NCBI GenBank assembly: GCA_028292435.1
Contig: JAQGMI010000060.1
Coordinates: forward strand, 62,001-126,000
Direction: 5' to 3'
Origin: Betaproteobacteria bacterium
GTDB lineage: Bacteria > Pseudomonadota > Gammaproteobacteria > Burkholderiales > SG8-41
DNA: 64,000 nt
The translations under genes were made by a program, and so were the position numbers. This document shows positions 27,883 through 36,799 of the stretch, one piece after another. Under the pieces are notes generated by a model, which saw only the letters and a program-made list of their open reading frames with translations, did not search any database and had not been told where the DNA came from. The stretch's first letter is position 1. Each line of letters begins with the position of its first letter.

Positions 27883-29414
27883 AAAAACTGAAACTCGATC
27901 CCGTCACGCTGGAAATCCAGTGGAAGCGTCTGGTCAGTATGGTCGATGAAGCGTCGGCGGCGTTCGTGCGCACGTCGTTTTCGGTGCTCGTACGCGAAGC
28001 GAACGACTTCGCCGTGGTGCTGACCGATGCCGAAGGCCATTCGATCGCGCAGTCGGTGCTGTCGATTCCGTCGTTCATCGGCACGCTGCCGGCGACGGTC
28101 AAACATTTCCTCAAAAAATTCCCGGCGCACACATTGAAGCCCGGCGACGTGATGATCACCAACGACCCGTGGATGGGCACGGGGCACATTCACGACGTCA
28201 ACATCGCAATGCCGATTTTCGATAAAGGCAAACTCATTGCGTTCGCCGCCGTCGTCAGTCACATGCCCGACATCGGCGGACGCATTCGCAACGCCGGCAT
28301 CCGCGATATTTATGAAGAAGGCCTGCAGATTCCGCAGCTGAAACTGATCAACGCGGGCAAGCCCGACCAGAACCTGCTCGATATGATCGGCCAGAACGTG
28401 CGCGTGCCCGAGCAGACTTTGGGCGATATCTGGGCGCAGGTCGCCGCGTGCAAAATGCTCGAAGAGCGCCTGCGTCCGCTGTTGCGCGACACTGATTTGA
28501 AAGCGCTTGGCGATGAGATCCGCCGCCGCTCGGAAGCCGCGATGAAGAAAAGTATCCGTGCGGTGCCCGACGGCGTGTATCACGCGCAAACGCAGCACGA
28601 CGGGTTCGAAGAGCCGATCCTGATCAACTGCACGGTCACCGTGAAAGGCGACAGGCTCGCGATCGATTACACCGGCTCCTCCGCGCAGGTGCCGCGCGCG
28701 GTGAACGTGGTGCCGATTTATACGTTTGCTTATTCGGCGTTCGCCGTCAAAGCGCTGCTATGCCCGGACGTGCCGAACAACGAAGGCAGTTTCACGCCGA
28801 TCACGACGTCCGCGCCCTTGGGTTCCATTTTCAACCCGCGGTATCCCGCGGCAAGCGGCGGGCGCGGCATGATCGGCCACATGATGGTGCCGGCGATCAT
28901 GATGGCCCTGGCCGACGTGCTGCCCGAGCGCGCGATCGCAGAAGGTTCGTCGAATTCGTCGATCACCGTGACCGGCGAGCATCAGGGACGTCCGTATGCG
29001 GCCGTCAACTTCATGAACGCCGGCCAGGGCGCGACCAAACATCGCAGCGGTTACACGATGCTGTCGTTCCCGTCGAACCTGTCGAATACGCCGATTGAAG
29101 TGTTCGAGCAGATGGCGCCGTTGCGCGTGGTGGAACGCAGTATTCGCCGGGAGAGCGGCGGACCGGGGAAACATCGCGGCGGTAACGGTTTGCGCTTCGA
29201 AGTCGAGGTCGTCGCCGATTCGCCGATGATGGCGTCGATGATCATGACGCGCTTTCGCACAGCGCCGCAGGGCATCTTCGGCGGCAAGGCGGGCAAAGTC
29301 GGCGCGCTGTTGTTGAACGGCAAGGCGATCAACCCGGCCGATCACTGGGTGCTGAATAAAGGCGACCGTGTCGTGATGGAGACGGCGGGCGGCGGCGGTT
29401 ACGGCGACGCCTGA
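27879..29414 (+). CDS. hyuB: Hydantoinase/oxoprolinase subunit B
   Basis: Partner subunit of 511 residues, complete. Start ATG 27879 overlaps the HyuA stop. Family landmarks: ASAAFVRTSFSVLVREANDF, DVMITNDPWMGTGHIHDVNI, AVVSHMPDIGGRIRNAGIRD, VNFMNAGQGATKHRSGYTML and the C-terminal GDRVVMETAGGGGYGDA. Together with HyuA it hydrolyses a cyclic amide at the cost of ATP. A separate HyuB C-terminal remnant lies at 45478-45780. The gene converges with a Bug gene at 29440. Confidence 0.94.
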   Translation: MKKLKLDPVTLEIQWKRLVSMVDEASAAFVRTSFSVLVREANDFAVVLTDAEGHSIAQSVLSIPSFIGTLPATVKHFLKKFPAHTLKPGDVMITNDPWMGTGHIHDVNIAMPIFDKGKLIAFAAVVSHMPDIGGRIRNAGIRDIYEEGLQIPQLKLINAGKPDQNLLDMIGQNVRVPEQTLGDIWAQVAACKMLEERLRPLLRDTDLKALGDEIRRRSEAAMKKSIRAVPDGVYHAQTQHDGFEEPILINCTVTVKGDRLAIDYTGSSAQVPRAVNVVPIYTFAYSAFAVKALLCPDVPNNEGSFTPITTSAPLGSIFNPRYPAASGGRGMIGHMMVPAIMMALADVLPERAIAEGSSNSSITVTGEHQGRPYAAVNFMNAGQGATKHRSGYTMLSFPSNLSNTPIEVFEQMAPLRVVERSIRRESGGPGKHRGGNGLRFEVEVVADSPMMASMIMTRFRTAPQGIFGGKAGKVGALLLNGKAINPADHWVLNKGDRVVMETAGGGGYGDA

Positions 29415-29439
29415 AGTTTCAGCGCGACGCCTCCCGGTT

Positions 29440-30426
29440 CTAATCGGGCTTCATGCCCGAATCTTTAATCAGTTTCGCCCACTTCTTCAGTTCCATCTTG
29501 ATGAGGGCGTCGAACTCCGCCGGCGTGTTGCCGACGGCATCCGCGCCTTGTGCGAAGAACGCCTCTTTCACTTCAGGCGCTTGCAGTGCCTTGACGAACT
29601 CCTGATGCAGGCGCGTCACGACGGCGGGCGGCGTTTTCGCTGGCACCAGCGCACCTAGCCATGACGGCACGTCGAATCCCGGGATGCCGGCTTCGGCAAT
29701 CGTCGGAATTTCAGGCGCAGAACCCGAGCGCTTCAAGGTCGAGACGCCGAACGCTTTCAACCGGCCGATTTTCGTGTACTGCAACACCGCCGGAATGGAA
29801 ACGAACAGCAGCGGCACCTGGCCGCCGAGCAGGTCTGCCACCGCGGGTCCGCCGCCCTTGTACGGTACGTGGATCAGGTCGGTGTGGGTGCGCAACTTGA
29901 AGAGTTCGCCGGCGAGATGACCGGGCGATCCGGTGCCAGCGGTCGCGTACGCGAGCGCGCCCGGTTTATTCTTTGCAAGCGCGATCAGATCTTTAATGTT
30001 GTTCACGGGCAGGCTCGGGTGTGAGACGAGAATCTGTGGAATCGTCGCCACCAGCGTGACCGGCGCAAAATCCTTGTCGACGTCGAACGGCAGCTTCGCG
30101 AACAACACGGGGTTGATGGTGTGCGACGACAACGTGTAGAGCACGGTGTAGCCATCCGGTGCCGCCTTGGCGGCGATGTCGGTGCCGATGTTGCCCGCCG
30201 CGCCGCCGCGATTGTCGATCAAGACCTGCTGGCCCACGTTCTGCGAGATCGTGCGGCCGACGATGCGTGCGGTGATGTCGGTTGCGCCGGCCGGTGGATA
30301 AGGCACGATGAAGCGAATCGGCTTCTCGGGATAATTCGCTTGAGCGGCCGCATTGCCGGCGATCGTGAGTGAGAGTACTCCGGTCAGGGTGTTCAGCAAC
30401 GACGACGTGCGCTTGAAACTGAGCAT
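29440..30426 (-). CDS. Bug/TctC-family periplasmic binding protein
   Basis: Receptor of 328 residues, ATG 30424-30426. Leader ends NAAAQ-ANYPEKP. Loops: IRFIVPYPPAGATDITARIV and VLIDNRGGAAGNIGTDIAAK, then APDGYTVLYT. PPAGATD has alanine in place of the usual second glycine. It is downstream of the TAXI gene (30484-31377), with a 57-base gap, on the same strand. It may serve the hydantoinase substrate but is convergent with those genes. Confidence 0.92.
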   Translation of the reverse strand: MLSFKRTSSLLNTLTGVLSLTIAGNAAAQANYPEKPIRFIVPYPPAGATDITARIVGRTISQNVGQQVLIDNRGGAAGNIGTDIAAKAAPDGYTVLYTLSSHTINPVLFAKLPFDVDKDFAPVTLVATIPQILVSHPSLPVNNIKDLIALAKNKPGALAYATAGTGSPGHLAGELFKLRTHTDLIHVPYKGGGPAVADLLGGQVPLLFVSIPAVLQYTKIGRLKAFGVSTLKRSGSAPEIPTIAEAGIPGFDVPSWLGALVPAKTPPAVVTRLHQEFVKALQAPEVKEAFFAQGADAVGNTPAEFDALIKMELKKWAKLIKDSGMKPD

Positions 30427-30483
30427 TTTTCTACCTTGGTGAAACGGCGCACGGATTGCGCCGCATGGTATTGAACGGACTCG

Positions 30484-31377
30484 TTACTTCAGCAATCCAA
30501 GCTCGCGCATGTATTTCTGCACGCCTGGATGAATCAGATCGACGCGCGGCGCTGCCGCCAGGGTATTCGCAAGCGTCGATTCGCGCGCCTGCTCGAGACG
30601 TTTGCCGATCGCCGCTTCGCCTTTGTACAATGCACGCGCGAGCCGGTACGCGACGTCATCGGCCAACGTTTTGCGGGCAAGCACGAACGACCATGAGCCG
30701 ACGGTCGCCACGTCGGGCTTCTGTCCCGGATAACTGCCCGCCGGCAGCGTAATCGGCTTGATGAACGTGTGCTTCGCGGTGATGCGCTTTATTTCGTCCG
30801 GCGCGGGCGCGATGAAGCGTGCACCCGCCGGGCCGTTCGACACGGCTGCGAAACCGGGCCAGCCGACGCCGCCGCCCCACAATGCCGCCGCTCTGCCATC
30901 GAGCACCATCGCCGGACCGTCGCCGGCCTTGTCGAGCAGATGCGCGTCGAAGTCCTTGTGCATGTCGAGCCCAAGCCCGTCCATCACGTAACGTGCGAGC
31001 ACTATGAAGCCCGAACCGGCCGCGCCCCACGCAATCGATTTACCCTTGAGGTCGGCGATCGTTTTATACGGACTGTCGGCGCGCACGATGAACATGCCGG
31101 AGTTCGAATACATCGCGTTCAGGATGCGCACGTCGGCTTTGGCGCGGCCAATGCCGGATATCGCTTCATAGAAAACCTCGCCGGTCACCTGGCCTAAGTC
31201 GAGCTTGTCGGCTTCGAGCAGCGGCACATTCTCAGTGCTGCCTTTGGTGTTCTTCGGCTCGACGGACAACGTCGGATCCATTTCATTCAAAGTCGCCGCA
31301 TATGCGTCGCCGTAAACCGGAAATCCGCCGCCCGGCGTTGCAGTGCCGTGCAGCACGGTCGTCTTGTGGTCGCTCAT
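30484..31377 (-). CDS. TAXI-family TRAP solute-binding protein without signal peptide
   Basis: Protein of 297 residues of the TAXI branch (TRAP-associated extracytoplasmic immunogenic). It shows HGTATPGGGFPVYGDAYAAT, VEPKNTKGSTENVPLLEADK, RADSPYKTIADLKGKSIAWG and PAGSYPGQKPDVATVGSWSF. Family members are normally exported, but this one starts directly at SDHKTTVLHG with no leader. Its ATG has GGAG at good spacing, so a missed upstream start is unlikely. An AAGGACGC-type repeat lies immediately upstream (31402-31536). No TRAP permease gene is in the window. It may be cytosolic or an N-terminally truncated relic. Confidence 0.8.
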   Translation of the reverse strand: MSDHKTTVLHGTATPGGGFPVYGDAYAATLNEMDPTLSVEPKNTKGSTENVPLLEADKLDLGQVTGEVFYEAISGIGRAKADVRILNAMYSNSGMFIVRADSPYKTIADLKGKSIAWGAAGSGFIVLARYVMDGLGLDMHKDFDAHLLDKAGDGPAMVLDGRAAALWGGGVGWPGFAAVSNGPAGARFIAPAPDEIKRITAKHTFIKPITLPAGSYPGQKPDVATVGSWSFVLARKTLADDVAYRLARALYKGEAAIGKRLEQARESTLANTLAAAPRVDLIHPGVQKYMRELGLLK

Positions 31378-31401
31378 TTTTGCTCCAGCTTAGAAAGATC
31401 T

Positions 31402-31536
31402 TTAACCGCAAAGGACGCAGAGGACGCGGGGGAAGTCTGAACCAATACCCATTACTAACAATCGCAAGCCTGCATTGGTCGCTGCCGCACTTGTTTTTTC
31501 TTTCCTTTGCGTCCTTCGCGTCCTTGGCGGTAAACG
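31402..31536. repeat. Interspersed palindromic repeat, copy B
   Basis: The left arm (31402-31434) is AACCGCAAAGGACGC-rich and the right arm (31501-31536) is TTTCCTTTGCGTCCTTCGCG plus GTCC-TTGGCGGT. They are inverted relative to each other and close to copy A at 4111-4263; the right arms differ at very few bases. The internal sequences are unrelated. It lies between the TAXI and NMT1-type genes. Confidence 0.75.
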
Positions 31537-31549
31537 TTTGAGATTTTGC

Positions 31550-32593
31550 CTAGGGCTTTAACGGCGGCAAATCGCTGAAATATTCGGGATTCGATTTCTG
31601 AACGTCGGCCATGTACGAAGCCGCGAACAGGTCGGGCACGTTCAGGCGTTGCGCATCCTTTAAAGTATTCTTCAGCACGTCGTCCTCGGCCGCTTCGAAC
31701 GCCTGCATGACCGGCGCTGAAATCCGCGGATCGTAGCTGATGTGCTGAATGGCTTTTCGGCCAACCGCAGGATCGAGACCCGGCACCCACTTCGCGAAGA
31801 TATCGACCGCTTCCGCGCGGTTCTTGCGCGTGTACTGCGATGCCGCCGCGAGACCGGCGACAAAACTGCGAATCTGATCAGGGCTCGCTTTCAGCGTCGG
31901 CTCGTGCGTCGTTGCGATCATGATGTACGACATGTGGCCGCCGCCGCGCACGACCACGTACGAGTCGGCTGCCTGTTCGAGCACCATCGTATTGAACGGC
32001 TCCCAGCACACCGACGCGTCGGCCTTGCCTTCCTTCAGCAGCGTCGCGAGCTGCGCCTGGCTGCCGTTGCCGATGTCGACGATCTGGACGTCTTCGTATT
32101 TCATGTTGCGCCGTGCGAGCACCATCTTCAGGTACTCGTCGGACGTTTGTCCTTTCGACAACGCGATGCGCTTGCCTTTCAGGTCCTCGATGTTGCCCGG
32201 GCGAATGCCGGAATCCTTGCGCGCGACGATCGCGAGCGGCTCATCGGCATTCGCACGCGTGGCATCGCTCTGGATCACCGCGATCACGCGAAACGGATCG
32301 CCGCCATGCCGGGCTTTGAGAAAAGTCGTCACGCTCATGTCGCCGATCTGCACTTCGTTTTTCTGCATCGACGTGACCATTTGCGAACCGATGTTGACGA
32401 CTTTGAGCTTGACGTCGAGACCGTGTTTTTTGAACAGACCTTTTTCGACGCCGACAAACATCGGTAGATGTCCGAAGTTGTTGCCGACCACGGCTTCCAT
32501 GGCCGGCAGCGGCTGAGCGAACGCCGGTGTGCACAACGCGGCGAGCGCGGCGCCAATCACCGCGATGACCGTGTCCAGTTGAATTGTTCTCAT
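31550..32593 (-). CDS. ABC transporter substrate-binding protein (NMT1/SsuA-like)
   Basis: Exported binding protein of 347 residues. Start ATG 32591-32593 is preceded by GGAGGAGG. Leader ends PAFAQ-PLPAMEAV. Type II periplasmic fold: NFGHLPMFVGVEKGLFKKHG, VVNIGSQMVTSMQKNEVQIG, GNIEDLKGKRIALSKGQTSD and ADASVCWEPFNTMVLEQAAD. This pattern is shared by taurine, sulfonate, nitrate and pyrimidine-precursor receptors. No permease or ATPase is adjacent. Ligand unknown. Confidence 0.9.
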   Translation of the reverse strand: MRTIQLDTVIAVIGAALAALCTPAFAQPLPAMEAVVGNNFGHLPMFVGVEKGLFKKHGLDVKLKVVNIGSQMVTSMQKNEVQIGDMSVTTFLKARHGGDPFRVIAVIQSDATRANADEPLAIVARKDSGIRPGNIEDLKGKRIALSKGQTSDEYLKMVLARRNMKYEDVQIVDIGNGSQAQLATLLKEGKADASVCWEPFNTMVLEQAADSYVVVRGGGHMSYIMIATTHEPTLKASPDQIRSFVAGLAAASQYTRKNRAEAVDIFAKWVPGLDPAVGRKAIQHISYDPRISAPVMQAFEAAEDDVLKNTLKDAQRLNVPDLFAASYMADVQKSNPEYFSDLPPLKP

Positions 32594-32691
32594 GACATCC
32601 TCCTCCATTCGTCGAAACGCCCGGCTTCTTGCGTGGGGCGGTTTAACGGGTAGCTTACTGCTACCGCGAATTGAAGTGCAGTTGCGGCGCT

Positions 32692-33222
32692 TTACGGCTT
32701 GGCCGGTTCGAACTGTGTGATCAGATCAAAGCCCAGGGCGCCGCGTGCAATGCTCATGCGAACCAGCCTTGCGTCCTTCAGTGCATCGGCGACGGGCTTC
32801 GTGATCAGGTAGCGCTGATAATGCCCGTCGGGCATTTTTACGCTGACGTGCCAGCGGTCGCCTTTGCCTTCATCGACAATGTCGATTTCGGCGGTGATCG
32901 CGCGGTTGGGCGCGGCGGCGAAAGTGCGGTTGATGTAAGAGACCGACACGGTCGTTAACAGCCCCATGACGAGTGCCGCCAGCCACGGTTGGCGGTAGGC
33001 ACCCGAAAATTTAAGCGTCGGGCTCACGCCGAAGGAATACGACCAGCACACGAAGCCGAGCAGAGTGCCGGCAAAAAATGAGCCGGTGAAAAAGGGCCAG
33101 CCGTCGAGGACGTTGTCGAAATGCGGCCCCTCGCGCACCAGCAGGATACCGCCGATGAACAGCGCCGCCAGCAGCAGGCCGTTGATGGACTTTTCGTCGC
33201 TCTTCGGCGCCGTCTCGCTCAT
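32692..33222 (-). CDS. Membrane protein of unknown function
   Basis: Protein of 176 residues with three likely membrane helices in the N-terminal 110 residues (INGLLLAALFIGGILLV, TGSFFAGTLLGFVCWSYSFG, LAALVMGLLTTVSVSYI). A soluble C-terminal domain follows (ITAEIDIVDEGKGDRWHVSV, GHYQRYLITKPVADALKDAR). No family recognised. Its start codon overlaps the stop of the upstream PLP-enzyme gene (ATGA), so the two are translationally coupled. Confidence 0.75.
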   Translation of the reverse strand: MSETAPKSDEKSINGLLLAALFIGGILLVREGPHFDNVLDGWPFFTGSFFAGTLLGFVCWSYSFGVSPTLKFSGAYRQPWLAALVMGLLTTVSVSYINRTFAAAPNRAITAEIDIVDEGKGDRWHVSVKMPDGHYQRYLITKPVADALKDARLVRMSIARGALGFDLITQFEPAKP

Positions 33223-34397
33223 GCCGTCAAACGCTTGAACGCCTGTTCGAGATCGGCGATGAGGTCGGCAGTATCTTCAAGGCCGATATGTATTCGAATC
33301 AGCGGGCCGCCTGGACTCCACTTGGTCGCGGTGCGGCCTTTCGCCGGGTTGGCGCGTATGCACAGGCTTTCGAATCCGCCCCACGACGAGCCGATGCCGA
33401 ACAGTTTCAATTCGTCGATCATGTCGGCGACCGCATCATCGACGACCGGCTTCAGGACTACGCCGAACAACGACGCGGCGCCGGTGAAGTCGCGCTTCCA
33501 CAGCGCATGGCCGGGGTCGTTCTCGAGCGCTGGATACAGCACGCGCAGCACTTCAGGCCGCGATTGCAGCCAGCGCGCGACCGTCAATGCGCTTTGCTGC
33601 TGATGGCGCATGCGAACGCCGATCGTCCGCAAACCGCGCAGCGCCAGATAGCAATCATCGGGACTCACGCAGTAGCCGTAGTCCGCGACCGCGCGGCGCA
33701 CCGGCAGCCAGTATTTTTCAGTGGTGACGACCAGGCCCATCAGCGCATCCGAATGGCCGACGATGTACTTAGTGCCAGCGTGAACCGAGATGTCGACGCC
33801 GTGCTCGAACGAGTGGAAGAAATACGGCGTGCCCCAGGTGTTGTCGGCGATGACCGGAATGTCCTTTGCGTGCGCGCCCGCGGCGATCGCAGGCAGGTCC
33901 TGCATTTCGAATGTGAGCGAACCCGGCGCTTCGCAGTAAACCGCAGTCGTATTCGGACGAATCAGTTTCGCGATTGCGCCGCCGATCAAGGGGTCGTAAT
34001 ACTCGATTTCGACGCCAAACGGTTTTAAGCGCTTTTCGCAGAAGTTACGCGCGGGCCCGTACACCGAATCGACCACGAGAATGTGCGCGCCCTGTTTCGC
34101 GAATGGCACGAGCGCCACGACAATTGCAGCGAGGCCCGACGGCAGCGCGACAGCCGCATGACCGCCTTCGAGTTGCGCGATGGCGTCTTCGAGCGCGAAC
34201 GTGGTCGGTGTGCCGTGAACGCCGTACCGCATCGATTTGAAATTGTTGGGGTCGCGGTTCTCATAAGTCTCGACATCGCGAAACAACACCGTTGAGCCGC
34301 GATACACCGGCATGTTGACGAGGCCGGCGTGGCTTTGCGGGTCACGCCCGGCGTGCGTGGTCAGGGTATCGCGGCGCATGTGCTTTTTATCGGTCAT
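33219..34397 (-). CDS. metC: Cystathionine beta-lyase (MetC-type PLP enzyme)
   Basis: Cys/Met metabolism PLP enzyme of 392 residues (start ATG 34395-34397). Landmarks: DTLTTHAGRDPQSHAGLVNM, the fold I N-terminus; YGVHGTPTTFALEDAIAQLE; HAAVALPSGLAAIVVALVPF; and the PLP lysine in SVHAGTKYIVGHSDALMG. C-terminal SSWGGFESLCIRANPAKGRT separates beta-lyases from gamma-synthases. It converts cystathionine to homocysteine, pyruvate and ammonia. A methionine-recycling or C-S lyase role is also possible. Coupled to the downstream membrane protein gene. Confidence 0.88.
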   Translation of the reverse strand: MTDKKHMRRDTLTTHAGRDPQSHAGLVNMPVYRGSTVLFRDVETYENRDPNNFKSMRYGVHGTPTTFALEDAIAQLEGGHAAVALPSGLAAIVVALVPFAKQGAHILVVDSVYGPARNFCEKRLKPFGVEIEYYDPLIGGAIAKLIRPNTTAVYCEAPGSLTFEMQDLPAIAAGAHAKDIPVIADNTWGTPYFFHSFEHGVDISVHAGTKYIVGHSDALMGLVVTTEKYWLPVRRAVADYGYCVSPDDCYLALRGLRTIGVRMRHQQQSALTVARWLQSRPEVLRVLYPALENDPGHALWKRDFTGAASLFGVVLKPVVDDAVADMIDELKLFGIGSSWGGFESLCIRANPAKGRTATKWSPGGPLIRIHIGLEDTADLIADLEQAFKRLTA

Positions 34398-34567
34398 AAA
34401 AACTTTGCTTGGAATTAATCGGACTGGATGTTCGCTGCTGTTTGGTTCGAACAGCGGGGGCAAAATATACCACGGCATCCCGGCGGCTCGGCTTGTGTTT
34501 CAAACGCTCGCGCGTAGCGAAGCGCTCGAGAAAATGTCTCATAGCGGCTATTGAGTCACAGCCAAAA

Positions 34568-34592
34568 CGAAGGCCGCTGAAAGCGGCCTTCG
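34568..34592 (-). terminator. Intrinsic terminator of the class V aminotransferase gene
   Basis: Eleven-base arms CGAAGGCCGCT and AGCGGCCTTCG (34568-34578, 34582-34592) pair around GAA. On the minus strand the stem is followed by four T (34567-34564). It lies 18 bases past the stop of the gene at 34611. Confidence 0.85.
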
Positions 34593-34610
34593 TTACCGGA
34601 AAAGCGGTAT

Positions 34611-35807
34611 TTAAATTGGTTGTTTACCGCGCAGCAGCGATAGTACTTTTTCCACCTCTTCCAGCGTGTTGTAGAAGTGAAAAGCAAAACGCAGGCGGCC
34701 ATGGCGTATCGACAGTTTCACGCGGTTGGCCGCGAGGTGGTCGTAGATGGCCTGGAACTGCGCCTCGTCCGCCGCGCCGGGGGCGGGTTTGCCGACGAGC
34801 ACGATGTGGGAAAAGTGGCGGTCGACTTTGCCGCTCATGACGGGCAGTTTGAGTTCCAGCAAACCGGCGGTGAACGCACGCGCCAGCGAAAGCACGTGCT
34901 GCTCGATGGTCGGCACCCCAACACCCGCGATCAGGTCGAGCGAGACTTCGAGCGCATTGGCGCCCGCATAGTTATAGCTGCCAAGATCGAAGCGCCGCGC
35001 GCCCCGCATCAACCGGTATTGAGCGCCGCCTTTTTCGCCTTCATGCGCATCGCCGAGGTCGATGCCATAGCGCGCGAGGCTGCCCGGCTGCATGCGCTCG
35101 GCGCGTTCACGCCGCACGTATAAGAAACCGAAACCGTACGGGCCGCACAGATATTTCGACGCACCGACCGTCATCGCATCGATGGGCGTCTTGCGCATGT
35201 CGAGCTCCAGCGCGCCGACCGATTGGGCGCCGTCGACGAGCAGCACGATGTCGCGTTCGCGGCACAACCTGGCGAGCGCATCGAGATCGGTACGCGCGCC
35301 GGTCGTATAGGTGACGGTCGAGGCGATCACCATGCGCGTGTTGGCGTCGATTGTTTTCGCGATGGTTTCGATCGGCGTCGCAAAATCGGCGGTCGGCGGC
35401 ACGGTGCGCACGTCGACGCCGTGGCGGTCGCGCATGTTGTAGAGCGCATAAATGCTGTTCGGGTGTTCGATGTCCGCGCACAGCACCGCGTTGTCGCCGC
35501 GTTGCCATTTCAGCGACGTCACGATCGCATTGATGCCTTCGGACACGTTTTTGACGATCGCGACTTCATCGGCGGCGGCGCCGATCATCTGTGCAAATTT
35601 CGCACGCACGCTTTCGAGCCTGTCGAGCATCGTCGCCGGCGCGCCGCCTTCGAGAATGCGATCGTCGAGATAGCGCATCACCGCGTCACGCGCGCCGGCC
35701 GGCACCAAGCCGCGCGCCGACGTCTCGAAATAAACCCACTTGTCGGTGCCAGGGAATTCGCGGCGTATTCCAGCGAGTGCAGTCAGCGGTTGCGGTGTGT
35801 CGTTCAT
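34611..35807 (-). CDS. Class V aminotransferase (cysteine desulfurase-like)
   Basis: PLP enzyme of 398 residues with fold-type I class V features. Examples are YFETSARGLVPAGARDAVMR, IVKNVSEGINAIVTSLKW, CADIEHPNSIYALYNMRDRH, LLVDGAQSVGALELDMRKTP and the PLP lysine in MTVGASKYLCGPYGFGFLYV. The closest styles are cysteine desulfurase SufS and isopenicillin-N epimerase-like enzymes. No SufS-type catalytic cysteine loop is obvious near the C-terminus, so the substrate is open. Upstream on the same strand, with 13 bases between, lies a Bug gene (35821-36777), suggesting an operon. Confidence 0.86.
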   Translation of the reverse strand: MNDTPQPLTALAGIRREFPGTDKWVYFETSARGLVPAGARDAVMRYLDDRILEGGAPATMLDRLESVRAKFAQMIGAAADEVAIVKNVSEGINAIVTSLKWQRGDNAVLCADIEHPNSIYALYNMRDRHGVDVRTVPPTADFATPIETIAKTIDANTRMVIASTVTYTTGARTDLDALARLCRERDIVLLVDGAQSVGALELDMRKTPIDAMTVGASKYLCGPYGFGFLYVRRERAERMQPGSLARYGIDLGDAHEGEKGGAQYRLMRGARRFDLGSYNYAGANALEVSLDLIAGVGVPTIEQHVLSLARAFTAGLLELKLPVMSGKVDRHFSHIVLVGKPAPGAADEAQFQAIYDHLAANRVKLSIRHGRLRFAFHFYNTLEEVEKVLSLLRGKQPI

Positions 35808-35820
35808 AGTGGTTTGAATT

Positions 35821-36777
35821 TCAGTTCAGTTTGACGTTAGCGGCTTTGACGACCCGGGCCCAGCGCTCGTAGTCGTCGCGTATGAACTGCCCCAGCTCTT
35901 CAGGCGTCATCGGCGTTGGAATCAAACCCTGCGCCATCAGTTTTTCCCGCACGTCGGCGGCGTTAAGTGCCTTGATCGCCTCGGCGTTCAAACGCGCAAT
36001 CAAATCGCGCGGCGTGCCGGCGGGCGCCATCAGCGGATACCAGTTCAGTGCATCGAAGCCCGGCAATCCGGATTCGTCCACCGTCGGCACGTTCGGCAAC
36101 GGCGGATAGCGTTTCTTGCTTGTCACGCCAATCACGTTGAGTCGCCCCGCGTGCAGCTGCGGCAGCACCGATGGATCGGAAAACGTAAGGTCGGCATGGC
36201 CGCCCATGATGTCGGCGATCGCCGGCGCCGTGCCTTTATACGGGATGTGAATCATCCTGATGCCGGCCATCACGTTGAATAGTTCGCCGGCGAGATGCTG
36301 GCCGGTGCCGGCGCCGCCCGAGGCCATGTTGAGTTTGCCTGGGTTCGCCTTGGCGAGCTTGATCAGTTCGCCTGCATTTTTCGCCGGCACCGAAGGATGG
36401 GCGACGATGATGTACGGCATCGTCACCAGCATCGTCACGGGCGCGAGATCCTTGAGCGGGTTATAGCCGAGCTTTGGAAACAGCAGCGGCGCCACCGCGA
36501 CCGAACCGGGGCCGGCGACTAATAAGGTGTAGCCGTCGGGCGCTGATTTCGCCACATGCTCAGCGCCTATGGTGCCCGCCGCGCCGGCGCGGTTGTCGAC
36601 GACGACTTGCTGGCCGAGATAGTCAGTGAGTTTCTGTCCAACCGTGCGCGCCGTGAGATCGACGCCGCCGCCCGCCGGAAACGGCACCACGATGCGCACC
36701 GGCTTCGCTGGATACGTTTGCGCGCCGGCCGATACTGCGCTGGCAACTCCCAATACGGCGATCAGCCATCTTGTCAT
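35821..36777 (-). CDS. Bug/TctC-family periplasmic binding protein
   Basis: Receptor of 318 residues from ATG 36775-36777. Leader TRWLIAVLGVASAVSAGAQ, mature start TYPAKPVRIV. Loops: VPFPAGGGVDLTARTVG and VVVDNRAGAAGTIGAEHVAK, then [10 protein letters not shown]. The upstream-open sequence overlaps the 3' end of the neighbouring gene. It lies between the ornithine cyclodeaminase gene (22 bases) and the class V aminotransferase gene (13 bases), all on the same strand. Amino acid-derived ligands are therefore plausible (inference). Confidence 0.92.
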   Translation of the reverse strand: MTRWLIAVLGVASAVSAGAQTYPAKPVRIVVPFPAGGGVDLTARTVGQKLTDYLGQQVVVDNRAGAAGTIGAEHVAKSAPDGYTLLVAGPGSVAVAPLLFPKLGYNPLKDLAPVTMLVTMPYIIVAHPSVPAKNAGELIKLAKANPGKLNMASGGAGTGQHLAGELFNVMAGIRMIHIPYKGTAPAIADIMGGHADLTFSDPSVLPQLHAGRLNVIGVTSKKRYPPLPNVPTVDESGLPGFDALNWYPLMAPAGTPRDLIARLNAEAIKALNAADVREKLMAQGLIPTPMTPEELGQFIRDDYERWARVVKAANVKLN

Positions 36778-36799
36778 CGTGAACGGATGATAGCGCACG

